Assembly (NCBI RefSeq): GCF_001368915.1
Contig: NZ_CSTE01000001.1
Span: 755,884 to 819,883 of the forward strand
Length of the DNA stretch: 64,000 bases
From: Haloferax massiliensis
Lineage (GTDB): Archaea > Halobacteriota > Halobacteria > Halobacteriales > Haloferacaceae
Direction of reading: 5' to 3'
Part shown: piece after piece, positions 41,486 through 50,946 of the stretch
Layout of the letters: every line of letters starts with the position of its first letter
Numbering within the stretch: the stretch's first letter is position 1
Notes under the pieces: generated by a model
Seen by the model: the letters and a program-made list of their open reading frames with translations, nothing else
Database searches by the model: none
What the model was told of the DNA's origin: nothing
Position numbers and translations under genes: made by a program

Positions 41486-42772
41486 ATGAGCGAACACTAC
41501 GCTCCCGTCTCCGAGCACCTCGACGACGTCGAGGCCGCCCGGACCGAGGGACGACGCAAGATGGACTGGGCGCTCCAGCACATGCCCATCCTGCAGGAGC
41601 TCCGCGAGCAGTTCGAGTCGGAACAGCCGCTCGCCGGCGAGGTCGTCGGCATGGCGATGCACGTCGAGGCGAAGACGGCGAACCTCGTCGAACTGCTGGC
41701 GCTCGGCGGCGCGGAAGTCGCCATCACCGGCTGTAACCCGCTTTCGACCCACGACGACGTGTCGGCGGCGCTCGACGCCAACGACGACATCACCTCCTAC
41801 GCCGTCCGCGGCGTCGACGACGAGGGCTACTACGCGGCCATCGACGCCGTCATCGCCCACGAGCCGACCGTCACGGTCGACGACGGCATGGACATGGTCT
41901 TTACCATCCACGAGGAGTACCCCGAACTCATCGACACCATCGTCGGCGGGGCCGAAGAGACCACGACCGGCGTCCACCGCCTCCGCGCGATGGACGAGGA
42001 CGGCGAACTGAACTACCCCGTCTTCGCCGTCAACGACACGCCGATGAAGCGCCTGTTCGACAACGTCCACGGCACGGGCGAGTCGTCTCTGGCGACCATC
42101 GCCATGACGACGAACCTCTCGTACGCCGGCAAGAACGTCGTCGTCGGCGGCTACGGCTACTGCGGCAAGGGCGTCGCCAAGAAGGCGTCCGGCCAGAACG
42201 CGAACGTCATCGTCACCGAGGTCGACCCCCGCCGCGCGCTCGAAGCCCACATGGAGGGCTACGATGTGATGCCGATGGAGGAGGCCGCGAAGGTCGGCGA
42301 CGTGTTCATCACGACCACCGGCAACCGCGACGTCATCACCCGCGAGGACTTCGAGAACATGAAAGACGGCGTCCTGCTCGCCAACGCCGGGCACTTCGAC
42401 ATCGAAATCGACCTCGACGCGCTGTCGGACCTCGCGGTCGACGAGTACGAGGCCCGCGACGGCGTCGACGCCTACGAACTCGAAGACGGCCGCCGCCTGA
42501 ACGTCCTCGCCGAGGGCCGCCTCGTCAACCTCGCGTCGCCCATCGCGCTCGGCCACCCGGTCGAGGTCATGGACCAGTCGTTCGGCGTGCAGGCCGTCGT
42601 CGTCCGCGAACTCGTCGAGAACGGCGACGCCTACGACGCCGGCGTCCACGACGTGCCCGACGAACTGGACCGCGAGGTCGCCGAAATTAAGCTCGAAGCC
42701 GAGGGCATCGAGTTCGACTCGATGACCGACGAACAGCGCAAGTACATGGGTAGCTGGGCCCACGGGACGTAA
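41486..42772 (+). CDS. ahcY: Adenosylhomocysteinase family (AhcY/SIH hydrolase)
   Basis: A 428-residue NAD-dependent hydrolase: MHVEAKTANLVELL, TGCNPLSTHDDVSAAL, the Rossmann motif VVVGGYGYCGKGVAKKA and GHFDIEIDLD. It splits S-adenosyl- or S-inosylhomocysteine to homocysteine and nucleoside. It ends KYMGSWAHGT without the C-terminal DHYRY extension of the bacterial/eukaryotic enzyme, as in the archaeal short form. A SAH-type deaminase lies 0.5 kb upstream, hinting at the inosyl route. Confidence 0.93.
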   Translation: MSEHYAPVSEHLDDVEAARTEGRRKMDWALQHMPILQELREQFESEQPLAGEVVGMAMHVEAKTANLVELLALGGAEVAITGCNPLSTHDDVSAALDANDDITSYAVRGVDDEGYYAAIDAVIAHEPTVTVDDGMDMVFTIHEEYPELIDTIVGGAEETTTGVHRLRAMDEDGELNYPVFAVNDTPMKRLFDNVHGTGESSLATIAMTTNLSYAGKNVVVGGYGYCGKGVAKKASGQNANVIVTEVDPRRALEAHMEGYDVMPMEEAAKVGDVFITTTGNRDVITREDFENMKDGVLLANAGHFDIEIDLDALSDLAVDEYEARDGVDAYELEDGRRLNVLAEGRLVNLASPIALGHPVEVMDQSFGVQAVVVRELVENGDAYDAGVHDVPDELDREVAEIKLEAEGIEFDSMTDEQRKYMGSWAHGT

Positions 42773-42806
42773 GCGGTCTCACACACTCTCTCGTTTCTCA
42801 CACCCG

Positions 42807-43490
42807 TCAGCGACCGCGTTCGGTCCACTCACCCGCTCGCCAGATGCACGCGACGCCGCCTATCCACGCCGCGAGTCGCATCGCGTCGATGGCCGCGTCG
42901 GACGGCGCTTTCCAGCCCCAACCGGTCGGGGCGCGCTCGCTTTCGACCGGCTCGACGACGTAGTACCGGCCGTCGGACTCGACGTAGTGCGACCGCGCCT
43001 CGTACGCGTCTTCTTCGGTCACGGTGCTGGTGCCGTTTCGGACGGCCTCGCGGACGTATCGCGGCGACTCGTCGAGGTCCTCCGAGAGGTTTCGCTTCAC
43101 CGTCTCGGTCGGTACCGGGTCGACCGAGAGCGTGAGCGTGCGCCCGTCGAGCGTCGCGTTCGGTTCGAAGTATCGACCGTCGGTCCGGACGTAGTCGAAC
43201 GACCAGAACTCCGAGTAGACGTCGCGGTCCGGGTCCAACTCGACTTCGACCGGGTCGCCGCGGGCCATGTCGATGATGGGGACGCACTCCGCCGACTGGA
43301 GGGGGTTCCACCCACACGATTTGACCCGGTAGAACGTGTCCGAAGTGTGCGGCAGGTAGTCCACCGCGGACGCCTCGTAGGTGTACGTCTTCTCGTAGGA
43401 GACGCCGTCGGGATAGAGATACAGCGGGTTCGCGAGGAGGGCGACCCCGAGGACGAGGAGGACGACGGCGATGCGGTTCTCCCGGTTCAT
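42807..43490 (-). CDS. Exported/membrane-anchored hypothetical protein
   Basis: A 227-residue protein with an N-terminal membrane segment (RIAVVLLVLGVALLANPLYLYP), an extracytoplasmic middle region (about 30-190) with two Cys (KSCGWNPLQSAEC), and a C-terminal span (AAWIGGVACIW). The two-anchor topology with an external domain is common among haloarchaeal surface proteins. No family recognised. Confidence 0.75.
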   Translation of the reverse strand: MNRENRIAVVLLVLGVALLANPLYLYPDGVSYEKTYTYEASAVDYLPHTSDTFYRVKSCGWNPLQSAECVPIIDMARGDPVEVELDPDRDVYSEFWSFDYVRTDGRYFEPNATLDGRTLTLSVDPVPTETVKRNLSEDLDESPRYVREAVRNGTSTVTEEDAYEARSHYVESDGRYYVVEPVESERAPTGWGWKAPSDAAIDAMRLAAWIGGVACIWRAGEWTERGR

Positions 43491-43550
43491 ACGGGCAGTA
43501 TCCGTCAGCCGATAGATAGCTCTGGTGGCGCGTTCGCTTCGACGCCGGCG

Positions 43551-43883
43551 TCAGTGCGCGGCCATCTCCGAGAGGACGTTGACGCAGTAGATTCCGGCGA
43601 GGATGAGAAGCAGGCCGACGACGCCCGTCAGGTCGACCGGTTCGTCGAACACGACGACGCCGATGGCCGCGACGCCGACGATGCCCAGCGCGGCCCACGT
43701 CCCGTACACCACGCCGATGGGGAGTTCTTCCAACGTCAGCGAGACGAGGTAGAACGCGAGGCCGTAGCCGGCCACCACGCCGAGGCTCGGCACGGGCTTC
43801 GAAAAGCCCGCGGACAGTTTGAGCGCGGTCGTTCCGACCAGCTCCGACGCGATTGCGCCGGCGAGTAACACGTACGGGTTCAT
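43551..43883 (-). CDS. SMR-family small multidrug transporter
   Basis: A 110-residue four-helix protein of EmrE type. It has MNPYVLLAGAIASELVGTTALKLSAGF with the essential membrane Glu (residue 14), then YGLAFYLVSLTLEELPIGVVYGTWAALG. It exchanges protons for cationic compounds as a dimer. It is divergent from a TrmB-type regulator (start 44005), which probably regulates it through the shared 121-base region. Confidence 0.9.
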   Translation of the reverse strand: MNPYVLLAGAIASELVGTTALKLSAGFSKPVPSLGVVAGYGLAFYLVSLTLEELPIGVVYGTWAALGIVGVAAIGVVVFDEPVDLTGVVGLLLILAGIYCVNVLSEMAAH

Positions 43884-44004
43884 GCCCGTCGGTCCCGCCA
43901 CGACCCGGATGAGCGTTCTGCAATCCCCCGCCACTTGCGGTCCGTTGCTCGCCGCCGCCCAAGAAACATCAAAATACTAACTTGTGGGCGAGGGAGTCCC
44001 GCCT

Positions 44005-44793
44005 ATGACCGAACTCGGGGAACTCGGCCTGTCGAACTACGAGGAGAAGGCGTACCGGACGCTCCTCGTCACGGGTGCCGCGACGGCCGCGACCATCTCG
44101 GACGCGAGCGGCGTCCCGAACGGTCGGGTTTACGACGTGCTCAACGGGCTTCGGGCGCGCCGGTTGGTCCGCGCGCAGTCGGCCCAGCCGACGCGGTACG
44201 TCGCCGTCACTCCGGCCGCGGCGGTCGAGCGACTGCTGGCCGAGCGCGCCGCGGAACTGCGCGAGGAGTGGACGCGATACCGCGACGTTGCCGACGCGGT
44301 CCGGTCGAACCTCCTGCCGACGCCGCCGGCCGACGGGAGCGTCTGGCTCGGCCGCCTCGGCGGCGACGAGATGCGGACGGCGATGCACGAACACGTGCGG
44401 TCGGCGACGGAATCCGTCTCGGCCGCGGTCGGTCCGCCGTACGAGCGGGCCTCGTGGGAGACGCTCCGCACGGAGTTCGACGCGTTCTTCGAGGGCGCTC
44501 GCGACGACCTCGACGTATCGTTGCTCCTCAGCGACCCCGTGCTCGACTCGCTCCCCGACGAGTTTCGGGAACTCGTGGCGTCGAAGCCGCAGACGGTTCG
44601 AGTCCGGTGCCTGCCGAGCCTACCTGTCTCGTTCGACGTCGTCGACGGGACGGTCGCGTCGGTGGACATTCCGCATCCACAGTCAGCCGCCGACCGCTTC
44701 GGCGTCGTCGTGGTGACGGACGCGGGCGTCGTCGCCGAGTTCGACCGCCAGTTCGGGGGGCTGTGGGGAGACGCCGTCCCGCTTTTCGAGTGA
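44005..44793 (+). CDS. TrmB-family transcriptional regulator
   Basis: A 262-residue protein. The N-terminal TrmB winged helix is LGLSNYEEKAYRTLLVTGAATAATISDASGVPNGRVYDVLNGL (described in part), followed by a coiled-coil linker and a C-terminal ligand-binding/PLD-like region (about 110-262). TrmB proteins usually sense sugars or metabolites. Divergent orientation with the SMR gene suggests control of efflux. Start MTELGELGLS at 44005. Confidence 0.85.
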   Translation: MTELGELGLSNYEEKAYRTLLVTGAATAATISDASGVPNGRVYDVLNGLRARRLVRAQSAQPTRYVAVTPAAAVERLLAERAAELREEWTRYRDVADAVRSNLLPTPPADGSVWLGRLGGDEMRTAMHEHVRSATESVSAAVGPPYERASWETLRTEFDAFFEGARDDLDVSLLLSDPVLDSLPDEFRELVASKPQTVRVRCLPSLPVSFDVVDGTVASVDIPHPQSAADRFGVVVVTDAGVVAEFDRQFGGLWGDAVPLFE

Positions 44794-44876
44794 CGCCGAG
44801 CCGTGGCGTGCCGGGTTAACCGCGCTCCCGGACGCCGTTCGTCCCATTTATCACCGCCCGCGGCCGACTCCCGACC

Positions 44877-45299
44877 ATGTCTTCGAACAGAAAGGGAGAC
44901 CGACGCGAGCGCGAACTCGTTAACGCTCTCGACGAGGCCGGCTTCGCGGTCATGCGCGCGCCCGCCTCCGGGAGCGCGACGACGCGCGAACTCCCAGACG
45001 TGCTCGCGGGCAACGGCGAGGTGTTCTACGCCATCGAGGCGAAGGCCTCCAGCGGTCGCCCTATCTACCTGAGCGGCGAGGAGGTCGAAGCGCTCGTCTA
45101 CTTCTCGCGGAACTTCGGCGCGAAAGCCCGCATCGCCGTCCGATTCGACCGCGAGGACTGGTACTTCTTTCATCCCAGCGAACTCTACGTGACCGACGGC
45201 GGGAACTACCGCGTGAAAAAGGAGACGGCGTTGGCGGACGGTGAAGACTTCGAGTCCTTCACCGGCGGCCCGACCCAGACGAAACTCGGCGGCGACTGA
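44877..45299 (+). CDS. hjc: Holliday junction resolvase Hjc
   Basis: A 140-residue archaeal resolvase with [18 protein letters not shown], then [21 protein letters not shown] carrying the catalytic Asp, Glu and Lys of the nuclease core. As a dimer it cuts four-way DNA junctions in recombination and restart. The start at 44877 gives the canonical N-terminus. It stands alone with no partner gene nearby. Confidence 0.94.
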   Translation: MSSNRKGDRRERELVNALDEAGFAVMRAPASGSATTRELPDVLAGNGEVFYAIEAKASSGRPIYLSGEEVEALVYFSRNFGAKARIAVRFDREDWYFFHPSELYVTDGGNYRVKKETALADGEDFESFTGGPTQTKLGGD

Positions 45300-45342
45300 G
45301 GCCGCGGCGCGGCGTCTCGTTTTCCACTTCGTTCTTCTCTCC

Positions 45343-46032
45343 TCACGCCCGAGCGAGTCGCTCGCCGAGCGTTCGAGCGCCGACGAAGCCGCGTTCGACG
45401 CGGCTGAGTCGCGAGGCGGGGAACCGGTAGGCGTGCAGTTCGCCGAGGTCGGCGAGGCCGGCGTTCACCGGCAGCGAGTCCAGATACACGGCCTCGAAGG
45501 CCGGTTCGTGGTCGCCGTAGTCGCGGTTGCTCTCGTACGCCGAGACGAGTTTCCCCGTCTCGGTCGGCGTCTCGTCGGCGCGGGTGCCGAGCGCCCGCGT
45601 GACGACGAGGAGGCTCCCGCTCTCGCGGTCGTGGACGAGGTCGCCGGCGCGGTGTTCGTGGTCGGGACAGAGCTGCGGCCCCGCCGCGTCCATCGGGACG
45701 AACGTCTCGTCGCCGCAGACGGCGCAGGTGGCGCTCCGGCGGCCCGGCGGCGGGACCTCGCCGCGGGTGATTTCGATGGCGACCCGCCGGAGGTGCTTAC
45801 AGCGGGCGCGCCGGATGGCGTTGTCGGGGCAGGTGCAGGTGCGTGCCTCCACGTCGACGACGTAGGTGCCGCCGTCGGTCTCGACGACGTAGCGCCCGTC
45901 GCGGAGCGGCCGGACGGCCATCGGTTCGACGCGGGCGCGGCGGGCGCGCCCGGCCAACCCGTCGGACGGGAGCGTGGTCTTGCGGCGCACCGGGCGGCGA
46001 GTCGACGCGGGTGTGTGTGCGATGTGCGTCAT
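45343..46032 (-). CDS. SWIM zinc-finger protein
   Basis: A 229-residue protein with a basic N-terminus and a SWIM motif TCTCPDNAIRRARCKHLRRV (CxCx(n)CxH, near residues 68-85). A second Cys set follows (ATCAVCGDETFV and LCPDHEH), then a mixed C-terminal domain. SWIM domains bind DNA or proteins. Start MTHIAHTPAS at 46032 is chosen; the longer in-frame extension has no clear domain. Function unknown. Confidence 0.8.
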   Translation of the reverse strand: MTHIAHTPASTRRPVRRKTTLPSDGLAGRARRARVEPMAVRPLRDGRYVVETDGGTYVVDVEARTCTCPDNAIRRARCKHLRRVAIEITRGEVPPPGRRSATCAVCGDETFVPMDAAGPQLCPDHEHRAGDLVHDRESGSLLVVTRALGTRADETPTETGKLVSAYESNRDYGDHEPAFEAVYLDSLPVNAGLADLGELHAYRFPASRLSRVERGFVGARTLGERLARA

Positions 46033-46209
46033 GGTGGTGCGGGAGTCCGACCTTACCAGCGGCTGTTCGAGGTCGGTTTCCGTCACCTGCAAGTAGGTTC
46101 TCGAACGACCTAAACCCTCGTTTCGCGTGGAAAATCGGGCGCGTGAGTGGCTCTCGTCGGGCATCCGCCCATCGAAGACCTTTTAGAACGGCCGCGGATA
46201 CGTCGTCGC

Positions 46210-46413
46210 ATGGCTATCGAAGCGGAGATGCGGCGGAAGATTGCCGTCTCCATCGTCGCGGTCGGGGTGTTTATCGCCCTCATCGTCGGCATCGGTGCGA
46301 CCTACAACCAGAGTGGACTCGTCTCCACCGGCGGGCTCGCACTCGTCGGCGCCATCACGGCGTTCGTCCTCGTGATGGCTGGTATCGGCGTTTGGCTGTC
46401 GCGTTCTTCCTAA
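46210..46413 (+). CDS. Small two-span membrane protein
   Basis: A 67-residue protein MAIEAEMRRKIAVSIVAVGVF with two hydrophobic helices (about residues 11-28 and 38-62) and a short polar end (SRSS). AT-rich TTTTAGAA at 46180-46187 lies about 25 bases upstream of the ATG and may be its TATA region. No family known to me. Confidence 0.75.
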   Translation: MAIEAEMRRKIAVSIVAVGVFIALIVGIGATYNQSGLVSTGGLALVGAITAFVLVMAGIGVWLSRSS

Positions 46414-46522
46414 TCCTGTCGGTCGGTTTCGGCGATGCGGTCGCCGCGAAACGGCGTTCGACGCGCAGCGGCGGCGCTCGTCAGTCGGCTGACGGCTCGT
46501 AGAAACGCCTCCCGTCTCCCCG

Positions 46523-47635
46523 TCAGTCGGCGACTTCGTCCGCGGCGGCCGCGTCCGCGTCCGCGTCGTTCGTCGCCGTCTCGAAGTACTTCATCGGATG
46601 CTTGATTGTGTCACAGCGGTCGTCGCGGTTCACACAGAGGTCGTACGCCTGCATCGTCTCGCAGGTCGGCGGCGCGTACTGCGACCCGCTTGAGTCCGCG
46701 AGGACGGTCGCCCGCTTTTCGAGTTCCTCGGCGTTCGCGTCGCCGACGACGCCCCCGACCGCCTCGGGTTCGAGGCCGACGCCGACGAGGAACGCCGCGA
46801 GCGCGAACGCCGCCTCGTTCGGGAGCGACTCGCCGTCCTGCGCCCGCGCCAACAGCGCCTCGACGCAGGGCGGGAAGTGGTCGGGGTCGACCGAGTCGAC
46901 GTAGACGACGTTGACCGCGCCGCGGTCCGAAAGCAGGTTTCGCAGGCGCTCGACGTGGGGTTTGAGCGCGTCGGCGAGGCGGTCGCCGGCGTCGCTCCCG
47001 CGGACGGCGAAGGGAAGCCCCTCTGCGACCCGGCGGCGGACCGCCTCGCGGAGCAGTTCCGAGAGCTCCTCGCGGGTGACGCGGACCGCGCCGCCGGCCA
47101 GCGAGCGGTTGACGAGCCGCCACTCCGCACCCCAGTCGGTGTCGGAGTAGGTGAGGTACGGTCCCACGTCGACCCAGTAGTGGTCGGGCGCGCGGCGGCT
47201 GTTGCGGCTCCGGGTCGATTCGGCCCGCACCGCGCCGTCGAGGTCGAACTCGCGGAGGAAGTCGTCGAGGCTCGCGCGGGCGTCGCCGTGGACGTCGTCG
47301 TCGCCGGCGTCGAAGTCGGCGAGCATGCGCTCGTAGGCCGTGTCGGCCTCGGCGCGGGCGTACTTGTCCACCGCCGCGGGCGTCTCGACGAGCGAGACGA
47401 TGATGCGCGAGATGGGGTACGAAAGCAGTTCCGTCTGGGTGTCCCGCCCGTAAGCCTCGTCGGGGTCGGGTTCGACGGTGCCCTCCATGAGGGCGCGTTC
47501 GACGCGCTCGACGCCGCGCTCGACGGCCGGGGCGTCCTCGGCGACGAGCGTCGCGATGGCGACGTCGGCCGATTCGACCGCCTCTCTGGCCGCGGCGAAA
47601 AACGGGTATCGGGCGTGGAGCGGGCGCATCCGCAT
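46523..47635 (-). CDS. priL: DNA primase large subunit
   Basis: A 370-residue PriL. The N-terminal helical domain begins RPLHARYPFFAAAREAVE. The C-terminal Fe-S domain holds the four cysteines (DHFPPCVEALL, PPTCETMQAYDLC, DDRCDTIKHP). With PriS it synthesises RNA/DNA primers; the 4Fe-4S cluster region is required for initiation. Start MRMRPLHARY at 47635, or the ATG two codons later. A zinc-finger gene is divergent from it. Confidence 0.93.
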   Translation of the reverse strand: MRMRPLHARYPFFAAAREAVESADVAIATLVAEDAPAVERGVERVERALMEGTVEPDPDEAYGRDTQTELLSYPISRIIVSLVETPAAVDKYARAEADTAYERMLADFDAGDDDVHGDARASLDDFLREFDLDGAVRAESTRSRNSRRAPDHYWVDVGPYLTYSDTDWGAEWRLVNRSLAGGAVRVTREELSELLREAVRRRVAEGLPFAVRGSDAGDRLADALKPHVERLRNLLSDRGAVNVVYVDSVDPDHFPPCVEALLARAQDGESLPNEAAFALAAFLVGVGLEPEAVGGVVGDANAEELEKRATVLADSSGSQYAPPTCETMQAYDLCVNRDDRCDTIKHPMKYFETATNDADADAAAADEVAD

Positions 47636-47788
47636 ACCGCCACGTTCCGGGTGCCCACCGATAAACGCGACGGATTCGGCGGTGGCGGGCGCGGGCCACG
47701 CGGCCGCCACCGCGGTCGGTTCTCGCGGCGGGACGCCGGCGACGGCGCATCACACAACCTATTACCGACCACTTCCTCAGGCTCTCAC

Positions 47789-48382
47789 GTGCCGCACTTC
47801 GACTACCCGTGTCCGGACTGCCGCGCCACGACCAGTCTCCACGACGCCGACTGTCGCTTCGAGGGGACGCCGTGGGTCGAAGTCGAGCGGGCCTACGTCG
47901 ACATCGTCTCCGTCCTCGCGGGCGGCCCGTGCGACGAGGAGACGCTCCGCCGCGAAGCGCCGGGCGAGTGGGGACCGCTCCGGCAGGCCGCGCTCCGCCG
48001 ACTCAAGCGCGACGAGCGGGTGTCGGAAGCGAACTCGGGCGTCCTTCGGCTCCTCACCGCCGAGGAGTTCCGAGAGGAGGTCTCGGAGCCGACCCGGGAG
48101 CCGATGCGGACGCTCCACCAGTACGGGAGCGTCCCCGGCTGTCACGACAACGCCGTCTTCGCCATGATCGCGTGGTACGAGATGGTCGGCCTGTCGTGGC
48201 CCGAGACGCGCGAGAACGTCGTCAACTGGCTCCGCGACACCGGCGCGTGGGACCGCGGCGGCTTCGAGGAGGCGACGCCCGCCGAACTCGTCGAGAAGAA
48301 GCGCCACGTCTACGACGCGGGCTACGGCTGGAAGGAGAAAGCCGTCTCGGCCAAGCGCGTCATCGACAGATACCGCTCCTGA
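47789..48382 (+). CDS. Zinc-finger protein divergent from priL
   Basis: A 197-residue protein with a GTG start. It has an N-terminal zinc-binding YPCPDCRATTSLHDADC (residues 6-22). A helical region (about 30-100) contains a winged-helix-like LRREAPGEWGPLRQAALRRLKRDERV. The C-terminal region (HDNAVFAMIAWYEMVGLSWPETRENVVNWL...) resembles primase C-terminal helical domains in style. It is transcribed divergently from priL, so a replication role is plausible but unproven. Confidence 0.72.
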   Translation: MPHFDYPCPDCRATTSLHDADCRFEGTPWVEVERAYVDIVSVLAGGPCDEETLRREAPGEWGPLRQAALRRLKRDERVSEANSGVLRLLTAEEFREEVSEPTREPMRTLHQYGSVPGCHDNAVFAMIAWYEMVGLSWPETRENVVNWLRDTGAWDRGGFEEATPAELVEKKRHVYDAGYGWKEKAVSAKRVIDRYRS

Positions 48383-48457
48383 GCGCCGGCCTCAGTCCCG
48401 CGTCGACTCGGCGCAATCGGCGCAACCGTTAGGCGCTTCTCGAACGTCTGTGGTGTC

Positions 48458-49816
48458 GTGAGTGCACCCGAGTCCGCCGTCTCTGCCGACGCCGAGGTCC
48501 CCGAGGAGTCGCGGGGGACGCGCCGCGCCCTCGCGGTCGTCGTCGCCGTCGTCTTCATCGACCTCCTCGGGTTCGGCGTCGTCATCCCCATCCTGCCGTT
48601 CTACGTCCGGAGCTTCGGCGTCAGCGACGTGTACATCGGGCTCCTCGCGGCGTCGTACTCGCTCATGCAGTTCCTCTTCGCGCCCGTCCTCGGTCGCATC
48701 TCCGACCGGCGGGGCCGCCGGCCGGTCATCATGCTGTCGCTCGTCGGGAGCGTCCTCGCGTGGACCGTCTTCGGCGTCGCCGGCGAAATCGACCTGCTGT
48801 TCGGGACGGCGCTCGCGGTGGCGACGCTGTTCGCCTCGCGGATGCTCGCGGGCGCGATGGGCGGCAACATCGCCACGGCGCAGGCGTACATCGCCGACAT
48901 CACGCCGCCGACCATCTCGTACCACGCGATCGGCCTCGTCGGCGCGTCGTTCAGCCTCGGGTTCATCTTCGGGCCGGCCATCGGCGGCCTGATGGCCTCC
49001 GACCCGGTGGTCGCGCTCGCCCGCGACCTGTTCCCGCCGTTCGTGCCCGCGACGCGCTTCTCGCTGCCGAGTTTCACCGCGGCGGCGCTGAGCCTCGTGA
49101 GCCTCGGCTTCGCGTTCGTCTTCCTGCGCGAACCCGAGCGGACCCGCGCGCCCGCCGGCACGCCCGCGACGACGCTCGTCTCGCAGTTCCGCGCCGCCCT
49201 CGCCGACGACGACCTCCGGGGACTCGTCGTCTCCTTTTTCGTCGTCTCGGTCGCCTTCTCCGGGATTCAGGTCATGTTCATCCCCTTCGCGGCCGACGTG
49301 TACGGCTACGGCGAGACGGAGACGGCGCTGTTTCTGACCTACATCGGCCTGCTCGGCACGCTGAATCAGGGGGTCGTCGTCGGCCGCCTCGCGCGGCGGT
49401 ACTCGGAGGCGAAACTGGCGGTCGTCGGCGCGGTCGGGCTCCTGGCCTCGCTCGCGTTGCTCCCGTTTTCGCCCGACATCGGGGCGTTTCTCCCCGCTGT
49501 CGGCGGGCCGCCGTGGCTCACCCGCGAACTCGCGGCGCTCCTCCTCGTCGGGGCGCTCCTGTCGTTCGGCAACGGGATGTTGAACGTCTCGCTTTCGACG
49601 CTCGTCTCCACGTCGGCGTCGGCGGACCAGCAGGGCAACGCCTTCGGCGTCACGCAGGGCGCGGGGAGCCTCGGCCGGACGCTCGGTCCGCCGTCGATGG
49701 CGGCGCTGTACGTCTTCGCGTACTGGTCGCCGTTCGTCGTCGGGGCCGTGCTCATCGTGCCCGTGATATTCGTTCTCGCGTCGGTCGCGCGCCGTCCGCG
49801 GGCGGAAGCGCCCTGA
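48458..49816 (+). CDS. MFS transporter (TetA/drug-efflux type)
   Basis: A 452-residue major-facilitator protein with about twelve spans, a GTG start and the MFS loop motif LGRISDRRGRRPVI after the second span. It also has an ITPPTISYHAIGLVGASFSLGFIFGPAIGG segment typical of TetA-like exporters. It probably exports small molecules using proton or sodium gradients; the substrate is unknown. Confidence 0.88.
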   Translation: MSAPESAVSADAEVPEESRGTRRALAVVVAVVFIDLLGFGVVIPILPFYVRSFGVSDVYIGLLAASYSLMQFLFAPVLGRISDRRGRRPVIMLSLVGSVLAWTVFGVAGEIDLLFGTALAVATLFASRMLAGAMGGNIATAQAYIADITPPTISYHAIGLVGASFSLGFIFGPAIGGLMASDPVVALARDLFPPFVPATRFSLPSFTAAALSLVSLGFAFVFLREPERTRAPAGTPATTLVSQFRAALADDDLRGLVVSFFVVSVAFSGIQVMFIPFAADVYGYGETETALFLTYIGLLGTLNQGVVVGRLARRYSEAKLAVVGAVGLLASLALLPFSPDIGAFLPAVGGPPWLTRELAALLLVGALLSFGNGMLNVSLSTLVSTSASADQQGNAFGVTQGAGSLGRTLGPPSMAALYVFAYWSPFVVGAVLIVPVIFVLASVARRPRAEAP

Positions 49817-49929
49817 GGGTCGGTTCGCGGCCGCGTCGCGCCGACGCGGTCGCTGGCCGGCGAGAATCGAGAGAAGCGAGTGGGACGGCTCGGATGGTCG
49901 GAAAACGACGCGGCCGCCGAAACGTCCGC

Positions 49930-50673
49930 TCAGTCGCTCTGGATGCGCGGGGCGAGCATGTACGTGATGGTGCCCATCCCCTCTGCGATCTGGTAGTGAA
50001 GCTTGACCGGGAACTCCTCGCCGAGTTCGACGGTGACCTCGGCGTCGGTCGGAATCGCCTTGTTCATGTCCTTCAGGTAGTCGAGCGAGAACAGCGAGTC
50101 GGCCGCGCCGGCCTCGATGCTGATGAGGTCCGCCGGGGGAAGCGACAGGTCCACGTCGTCGGTGTCGCCTTCGGCCTCGATGTGGAACGTCTCTTCCGCG
50201 CCGTCGACGCGGAGGCGGATGTGGTCCGAAACCATGTCGGCCGCCTTGATACCGCGGTCGAGGTGCGTCCCTTCGAGGACGATGTTCGCCGCGAGGTCGA
50301 GGTCCGGGATATCGGGTTCCTGGCGAATCGAGTCGGGGTCGATGAGCGCGAGCGTGTACGACAGCCCGTCGATGCGGATGTTGAGCTTGCGCGTCTCCTC
50401 GTCGAGCGTGAGGTGGATGAGGTCGCCCGAGCCCGCCATACCGGCGACCTCTTCGAGGCGCGAGAGGTTGACGCCGATGACGCCGCCGTCGGCTTCGTAG
50501 GATTCGAACGCCGCCGCGTCGAGCGTGAGGTCCACCATGCCGACGTTCGCGGGGTCGACGGCGCGGATGGAGAGACTCTCCTCGTTGAGTCGAATCTTAC
50601 ACTCGTCGACGAGGACGCTCACGGAGTCGAGCGCGTCCCGGAGCGTCGCGGCGCTCACGATGGCCTTGAACAT
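49930..50673 (-). CDS. pcn: DNA polymerase sliding clamp PCNA
   Basis: A 247-residue two-domain clamp subunit: [21 protein letters not shown], the interdomain connector region around [11 protein letters not shown], and the C-terminal YLLAP-like [11 protein letters not shown]. It forms the homotrimeric ring that tethers polymerases, ligase and FEN1 to DNA. The surface is strongly acidic. The RFC subunit RfcC encoded at 30383 belongs to its loader. A TATA box is at 50697-50707. Confidence 0.96.
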   Translation of the reverse strand: MFKAIVSAATLRDALDSVSVLVDECKIRLNEESLSIRAVDPANVGMVDLTLDAAAFESYEADGGVIGVNLSRLEEVAGMAGSGDLIHLTLDEETRKLNIRIDGLSYTLALIDPDSIRQEPDIPDLDLAANIVLEGTHLDRGIKAADMVSDHIRLRVDGAEETFHIEAEGDTDDVDLSLPPADLISIEAGAADSLFSLDYLKDMNKAIPTDAEVTVELGEEFPVKLHYQIAEGMGTITYMLAPRIQSD

Positions 50674-50696
50674 ATGTGCCGTCGTACGACAGCGGT

Positions 50697-50707
50697 CTTA
50701 AAAATAC
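50697..50707 (-). promoter_or_regulatory. TATA box of the PCNA gene
   Basis: GTATTTTTAAG on the minus strand lies 24-34 bases upstream of the pcn ATG (50673), the usual haloarchaeal spacing for a near-leaderless transcript. Confidence 0.65.
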
Positions 50708-50946
50708 TCCTGATTTGGACTCACCGCAATATGATGTTCGCACGCTCTCCCGCGTGCGCGCTCCCGCGAGCACCCCACCGTTCCCCTCGGCTCCCTATGT
50801 GTGTTGTCGTCACTGTCTCCGAACATAGCTAATTCGACGATTTCGGCGGTTTCGGGCTTCAAAGCACTCAAATAGCTGATTGTGTAACTCTCGGATATGG
50901 CGAACACCGAGGGGAAGACAGCCGCCCGCCGACGAGGTGCCGAGCG

